A DNA stretch of 8,804 bases, taken from contig DAOTUC010000045.1 of assembly GCA_034437315.1 (NCBI GenBank), positions 1 to 8,804 on the forward strand, written 5' to 3'. Both the position numbers and the translations under genes were made by a program. The stretch's first letter is position 1. Every line of letters starts with the position of its first letter. Below the pieces are notes generated by a model. That model was not told the DNA's origin. It saw nothing but the letters and a program-made list of their open reading frames with translations, and searched no databases. The stretch comes from DSAR01 sp034437315 (GTDB taxonomy: Bacteria; Chloroflexota; Anaerolineae; B4-G1). Positions 5,737 to 8,804 of the stretch are shown piece after piece.

Positions 5737-6534
5737 ATGAAACTGCTCCACAAGGAGACGACTGGAAAAATTATCGGCGTTTACTACGACGTCTACAATG
5801 GCACCGGACGAAACTATCCCGAGTATATTTTCGAAAACGCTATGCTGGGTGACTTGCAAGCCCTTCGCCTGCCATGTCGGCGTCAGGATGAGTACCGTAT
5901 CTTTTACAAGGACAGGCTCGTTGGTGTTCAGCAACTTGACTTGTTCGTCGCTGATGAAGTTGTCGTTGAACTCAAGGTGGCGCCATCTCTGTTGCCGATT
6001 CACGTAGCCCAGGCCATCTCTTACGTAAAAGTCGTCGACAAACGCGTGGGGTTGCTCTTCAACTTCGGCAGTTCCAGGCCTGAATTCGAGCGTGTGTACT
6101 TTGAGCCCCGTCCACCACAGAACGACTTGGATGCAGCCATCTGTGGTCTGCCCAAGTTCTCCGATGACTATCTCACACCAGAGCTTACGTACAAAATCAT
6201 CGGTGGATTGTTTGAGGTGCATACTGTACTGGGGCCTGGTTTCATCCATCGCGTTTATGCCAACGCTTGTCATTACGAACTGCAAATTAGGGGCGTGGCA
6301 GTATGCCCGCGAAAGGCATATCAGGTTATTTATCGTAATCGTTCTGTCGGAGAGATCAAGTTTGGACATCTGCAGGTCAATGATTCGATCTTCATCTTTC
6401 CAGTCACCGTGCGAGACGTGAACGACATCTGTATCAACAACCTCAGGGACTGGATGCGCGTTTGTCGTATCCCACTGGGTATCTTGGTTAATTACTACGA
6501 CACCAGTCTATCCCCAGTTGTCCTGAGAGCGTGA
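5737..6534 (+). CDS. double-domain GxxExxY protein (PD-(D/E)xK-like), second domain degenerate
   Basis: This 265-residue protein has two tandem GxxExxY domains. Domain 1 (about 1-125) reads LLHKETTGKIIG, then a variant YPEYIFENAM block, and keeps the nuclease-like signature D68...E78-x-K80 in LDLFVADEVVVELK, plus Q92 in AQAISYVK. Domain 2 (about 145-265) reads LTPELTYKIIGGLFEVHTVL and GPGFIHRVYANA, with the motif Glu replaced by H171. At the aligned catalytic positions it has H211, F221 and V223 in place of Asp, Glu and Lys, and Asn near the Gln position. Single-domain members are usually about 120-135 residues. The biological function of the family is not established. Weak AGG precedes ATG 5737; repeats flank the gene on both sides, and codon use is less GC-rich than the carboxylase genes, pointing to acquisition. 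Confidence 0.8.
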   Translation: MKLLHKETTGKIIGVYYDVYNGTGRNYPEYIFENAMLGDLQALRLPCRRQDEYRIFYKDRLVGVQQLDLFVADEVVVELKVAPSLLPIHVAQAISYVKVVDKRVGLLFNFGSSRPEFERVYFEPRPPQNDLDAAICGLPKFSDDYLTPELTYKIIGGLFEVHTVLGPGFIHRVYANACHYELQIRGVAVCPRKAYQVIYRNRSVGEIKFGHLQVNDSIFIFPVTVRDVNDICINNLRDWMRVCRIPLGILVNYYDTSLSPVVLRA

Positions 6535-6562
6535 TCCGAAAATCCTATAAATCTGTGTTCTA
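6534..6562 (+). repeat. right-half repeat unit after the GxxExxY gene
   Basis: ATCCGAAAATCCTATAAATC followed by TGTGTTCTA matches the right ends of units 1-3. Its first base is the last base of the GxxExxY stop codon, and its final A is the first base of the upstream alternative ATG (6562) of the 5S gene. The left half is missing on this side. Confidence 0.8.
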
Positions 6563-6563
6563 T

Positions 6564-6568
6564 GGAGG
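6564..6568 (+). promoter_or_regulatory. Shine-Dalgarno GGAGG deciding the 5S start
   Basis: GGAGG lies five bases before ATG 6574. The in-frame ATG at 6562 lies before it and partly in repeat sequence, so translation most likely starts at 6574. Confidence 0.75.
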
Positions 6569-6573
6569 AAAAA

Positions 6574-8103
6574 ATGAATCCTTTGAAGGTATGTGATCTT
6601 ATGTTACGGGACGGCCATCAATCCCTGTTAGCCACCCGTATGCGAACCGAAGATATGCTGCCCATCGCCGAGAAGATCGACCAGGTGGGCTACTGGGCGG
6701 TGGAGATGTGGGGCGGGGCGACCTTCGATTCGGCGATGCGCTTCCTGGACGAAAATCCCTGGGATCGCGTCCGGCTGCTCAAAGAGCGGATGCCCAATAC
6801 GCCCTTTATGATGCTCCTGCGCGGGCAGAACGTGGTGGGCTATCACCATTATCCCGACGACGTGCTGGAGCGTTTCATCGTTCGCGCCCACGCCAACGGG
6901 ATCGACGTGTTCCGCATTTTCGACGCCCTCAACGACCCCCGGAATATGCGCGAGGCGATGAAAATCGTCCGGCGGGAGGGCGGACACGTGCAGGCCTCAA
7001 TCTGTTACACCCTCGGCCCGCCTTACGGCATTGATTATTTCGTCGACCTATCCCGCCAGTTGGCCGACGTGGGCGCCGATTCGATCTGCATCAAGGACAT
7101 GGCCGGCCTCATCACCCCCTACGCGGCCTACGAACTGGTCAGTCAATTGAAGCAAGCGTTGGATCTGCCCATCCATCTGCATTCCCACGCCACCAGCGGG
7201 ATGTCCACGGCGGCGTTGATCAAGGCGGTCGAGGCCGGCGTCGACATCGTCGATACGGCCATCTCCGCCCTCTCGCTGACCACCTCCCACTCGCCGACCG
7301 AATCGGTCGTGGCGACGTTGAAGGGGACGGAGCGGGACACCGGATTTGATCTTGATCTCCTGGCTGAGATCGCGGCCTATTTCGGCGAGGTGCGGCGCAA
7401 GTACGCCAGTTTCGAGAGCGGGATGTTCGGGGTGGACGTGCGGGTGCTCCAGTACCAGATTCCCGGTGGGATGCTCTCCAACCTGGTCTCCCAGTTGCGG
7501 GGACAGAACGCCGAAGATCGGTACGAGGAAGTGTTGGCCGAGACGCCCCGCGTGCGGGCGGAGTTGGGCTATCCGCCGTTGGTCACCCCGTCCAGCCAGA
7601 TCGTAGGCACCCAGGCGACGCTCAACGTGGTATTGGGTGAGCGTTACAAGATCATCCCGGAGGAGGTGCGGCAGTACATCCGCGGGTACTATGGTCGCCC
7701 GCCCGCGCCCATCGACCCGGAGATTCAGCGCCAGGCCATCGGCGACGAGGAACCCATCGACTGCCGGCCGGCTGACTTGCTTGAGCCGGAGATGGAGAAG
7801 GCCTGGGAGGAGGTGTCCGAGTTCCTGGACGACGAGGCGCCGGACGAGGAGGACGTGATCTCTTACGCGCTGTTCCCGCAGGTCGCCCGCCCGTTCCTGG
7901 AGCGGCGCGCGCGGGGCGGGAATGGGAAGGAGCCGGTCGTGGCTGCTGTCGCCGGGGCGCTGCTCAAGCAGTTGGCGGATCGCTCGGCGGCGATTGAGGC
8001 GACCGGGCCGAGCAAGCCGGGCGTCTCGCCGTGGCGGACGGCCGGGCGGGCCGGGAGCGGTCGATGGACCGGGTTAATTGATGGCGCTGGAGGAATGAGA
8101 TGA
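6574..8103 (+). CDS. pyruvate/oxaloacetate carboxyltransferase, transcarboxylase 5S type
   Basis: This 509-residue TIM-barrel carboxyltransferase should move the carboxyl group between biotin and pyruvate/oxaloacetate. Metal and catalytic residues align with the Propionibacterium 5S subunit: D13 in LMLRDGHQSLLATRM, K174 in ICIKDMAG (the lysine carbamylated in the family), and H203/H205 in HLHSHATSG. Also typical are WAVEMWGGATFDSAMRFL, MLLRGQN, FDALNDPRNM, HSPTESV, QIPGGMLSNLVSQLRGQ, TPSSQIVGTQA and YALFPQVARPFLERRA. There is no biotinyl domain; that function is on the next gene, which overlaps it by four bases. The last 60 residues (after FLERRARGG) differ from the Propionibacterium protein: an Ala-rich helix (VVAAVAGALLKQLADR) and SPWRTAGR. 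OadA/PycB-type decarboxylase or split pyruvate carboxylase subunit are the alternatives. Confidence 0.92.
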   Translation: MNPLKVCDLMLRDGHQSLLATRMRTEDMLPIAEKIDQVGYWAVEMWGGATFDSAMRFLDENPWDRVRLLKERMPNTPFMMLLRGQNVVGYHHYPDDVLERFIVRAHANGIDVFRIFDALNDPRNMREAMKIVRREGGHVQASICYTLGPPYGIDYFVDLSRQLADVGADSICIKDMAGLITPYAAYELVSQLKQALDLPIHLHSHATSGMSTAALIKAVEAGVDIVDTAISALSLTTSHSPTESVVATLKGTERDTGFDLDLLAEIAAYFGEVRRKYASFESGMFGVDVRVLQYQIPGGMLSNLVSQLRGQNAEDRYEEVLAETPRVRAELGYPPLVTPSSQIVGTQATLNVVLGERYKIIPEEVRQYIRGYYGRPPAPIDPEIQRQAIGDEEPIDCRPADLLEPEMEKAWEEVSEFLDDEAPDEEDVISYALFPQVARPFLERRARGGNGKEPVVAAVAGALLKQLADRSAAIEATGPSKPGVSPWRTAGRAGSGRWTGLIDGAGGMR

Positions 8104-8597
8104 TGGCCGAATCTGCTCAAACGTTTACGATCACGTTGGATGGCGTGGCCTATCCGGTCGAGGCCGATGGTGGGACGATCACGGTCAATGGGCGGCCGTT
8201 CAAGGTTGAGGTTAATGCGGAGGGACGGGTGCTGGTCGACGGCATCGCCTACGACGTGGCTCTGGAGGGAGAGGAAGCGCGGGTCGATGAGGACGTCTAT
8301 CCGATGGCCGTCGAGGGACTGAAGATGAGTGGGGCGGCGCCGGTCGCGGCCGGTCTCGTCGCCGCGCCGGTTGTAGAGGCCGGCGCGGGCGCCGTACAGG
8401 CCATCATGCCGGGCAAGATCATCCGGGTGCTGGTCGAGGTGGGGCGGCAGGTCGAAGAGGGCGACCCGATCTGCGTGCTAGAGGCGATGAAGATGGAGAA
8501 CGAGTTGAACGCGCGCCAGGGCGGGACCGTCAAAGCCGTTCACGTGGCCCCCGGCGACGACGTGGAGAAGGACCAGGTGCTCGTCGAGATCGAGTAA
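8100..8597 (+). CDS. biotin carboxyl carrier protein, transcarboxylase 1.3S type
   Basis: This 165-residue carrier shuttles carboxyl groups on covalently bound biotin. The C-terminal biotinyl domain starts about residue 98 (VQAIMPGKIIRVLVEVGRQV) and contains LEAMKMENEL, with the biotinylated Lys at 131, 34 residues from the end as usual. An Ala/Val/Pro-rich linker (about 78-98) joins it to an N-terminal part made of four short repeats (residues about 11-73). Translation can start at either of two adjacent ATGs (8100 or 8103). GGAGGA at 8089-8094 lies inside the 5S gene, and the ATGA overlap implies coupling and matched amounts of the two subunits. It is longer than the 123-residue Propionibacterium 1.3S subunit because of the extra N-terminal region. 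It could equally serve other carboxylases in the cell. Confidence 0.94.
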   Translation: MMAESAQTFTITLDGVAYPVEADGGTITVNGRPFKVEVNAEGRVLVDGIAYDVALEGEEARVDEDVYPMAVEGLKMSGAAPVAAGLVAAPVVEAGAGAVQAIMPGKIIRVLVEVGRQVEEGDPICVLEAMKMENELNARQGGTVKAVHVAPGDDVEKDQVLVEIE

Positions 8598-8612
8598 AGA
8601 GTGTCTTAAATA

Positions 8613-8665
8613 ATTGGGTGTGTTTCAAATGCTTTAAGCCTTGTTCGTAGTACGCGCTTCAGCGC
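8613..8665 (+). repeat. dispersed repeat: leader plus left arm of the pxpC-upstream palindrome
   Basis: ATTGGGTGTGTTTCAAATG (8613-8631) matches the leader after pxpB at 1411-1434. It is followed by GTTCGTAGTA, CGCGCTTCAGCGC (8643-8665), the left arm of the 53-bp palindrome with one base change. The right arm is absent. The copy begins 16 bases after the biotin-carrier stop. Confidence 0.8.
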
Positions 8666-8702
8666 GCTTTTACGGCGAGGTTCTCTGGGATTTCGCATGG
8701 CG

Positions 8703-8799
8703 AGACCCTAAAGGTTTTGCTCAAGGCCGCGCAAACAACGTTTTTGCCTTAAACAATGACCTTTTTCCATCAAAACCAGCGCAAAAACCTTTAGGGTCT
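8703..8799. repeat. 97-bp segment with 18/19-bp terminal inverted repeats, MITE-like
   Basis: AGACCCTAAAGGTTTTGC (8703-8720) and GCAAAAACCTTTAGGGTCT (8781-8799) are inverted copies differing by one T. The interior has a further short inverted pair, GCAAA...TTTGC (8731-8747), and no ORF. The ends suggest a small nonautonomous element or a large hairpin. No clear target-site duplication is visible, and it lies five bases from the window edge. Apart from this and the preceding repeat, I see nothing in the 207 bases after the last gene. Confidence 0.65.
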
Positions 8800-8804
8800 A
8801 TGAT

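Larger units (their letters stand above)
5431..6562 (+). mobile_element. 1.1-kb cassette bounded by TAGAACAC inverted repeats, carrying a GxxExxY gene
   Basis: The left boundary is TAGAACACGGATT (5431-5443) and the right boundary is AATCTGTGTTCTA (6550-6562), inverted copies of the same sequence with one mismatch. Inside are three palindromic repeat units (to 5723), the GxxExxY gene (5737-6534) and one right-half repeat (6534-6562). The cassette begins at the cupin stop codon and ends at the base before TGGAGG, the Shine-Dalgarno of the 5S gene. GGAG flanks both sides (CGGAG left, TGGAG right), a weak hint of target duplication. There is no transposase, so any movement would need outside enzymes or recombination. 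Confidence 0.6.

Noticed and set aside
4906..6369. A 487-codon open frame on the minus strand across the cupin, repeats and GxxExxY gene
   Set aside because: It lies antisense to two recognisable genes and reads through the inverted repeats, with repeated peptide stretches that follow the DNA repeats. I recognise no protein family in it.
8606..8638. CTTAAA...TTTAAG inverted repeat as a terminator after the biotin-carrier gene
   Set aside because: The stem is only about six A/T-rich pairs with no T-run, too weak to call.

Overview
The window is a compact stretch of a high-GC bacterial chromosome or metagenomic contig, with every supportable gene on the + strand. Gene content suggests an anaerobe or facultative organism that handles propionate or methylmalonyl-CoA. 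The dispersed palindromic repeats and the GxxExxY and TumE/TumA-type genes would fit a Chloroflexota-like (Anaerolineae-type) genome. That placement is an impression from gene style; no marker gene here fixes it.

Left third (1-2820): the ATP-dependent 5-oxoprolinase genes pxpA (5' end cut by the window edge), pxpB and pxpC. Between pxpB and pxpC lies about 0.45 kb of repeats: four 53-bp palindromes alternating with four copies of the pxpC ribosome-binding site, GTG start and first codons, on a 104-106 bp period. Three copies are dead-end 10-codon mini-ORFs and the fourth is the real pxpC start.

Right two thirds (2892-8597): three biotin-dependent carboxyl-transfer subunits. These are a 12S/MmdA/PccB-like carboxyltransferase, a 5S-like pyruvate/oxaloacetate carboxyltransferase, and a small biotin carrier protein whose start overlaps the 5S stop by four bases. 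The set matches the 12S/5S/1.3S subunits of methylmalonyl-CoA:oxaloacetate transcarboxylase. No biotin carboxylase and no membrane decarboxylase subunit are in view.

Between the 12S-like and 5S-like genes is an accessory island (4443-6562). It holds a TumA-type antitoxin gene, a TumE-type toxin broken by an internal deletion and frameshift, a small cupin gene, and a cassette bounded by inverted repeats (5431-6562). The cassette carries three palindromic repeat units and a double-domain GxxExxY (PD-(D/E)xK-like) protein whose second domain has lost its catalytic residues. The cassette ends exactly at the cupin stop codon on one side and next to the 5S Shine-Dalgarno on the other.

Right end (8598-8804): no gene. 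It holds a half copy of the pxpC-upstream palindrome with a shared leader sequence, then a 97-bp segment with 18/19-bp terminal inverted repeats. A recurring theme is repeats that run into gene boundaries: the stop codons of pxpC, the cupin gene and the GxxExxY gene, and the starts of pxpC and 5S, all lie in or touch repeat sequence.
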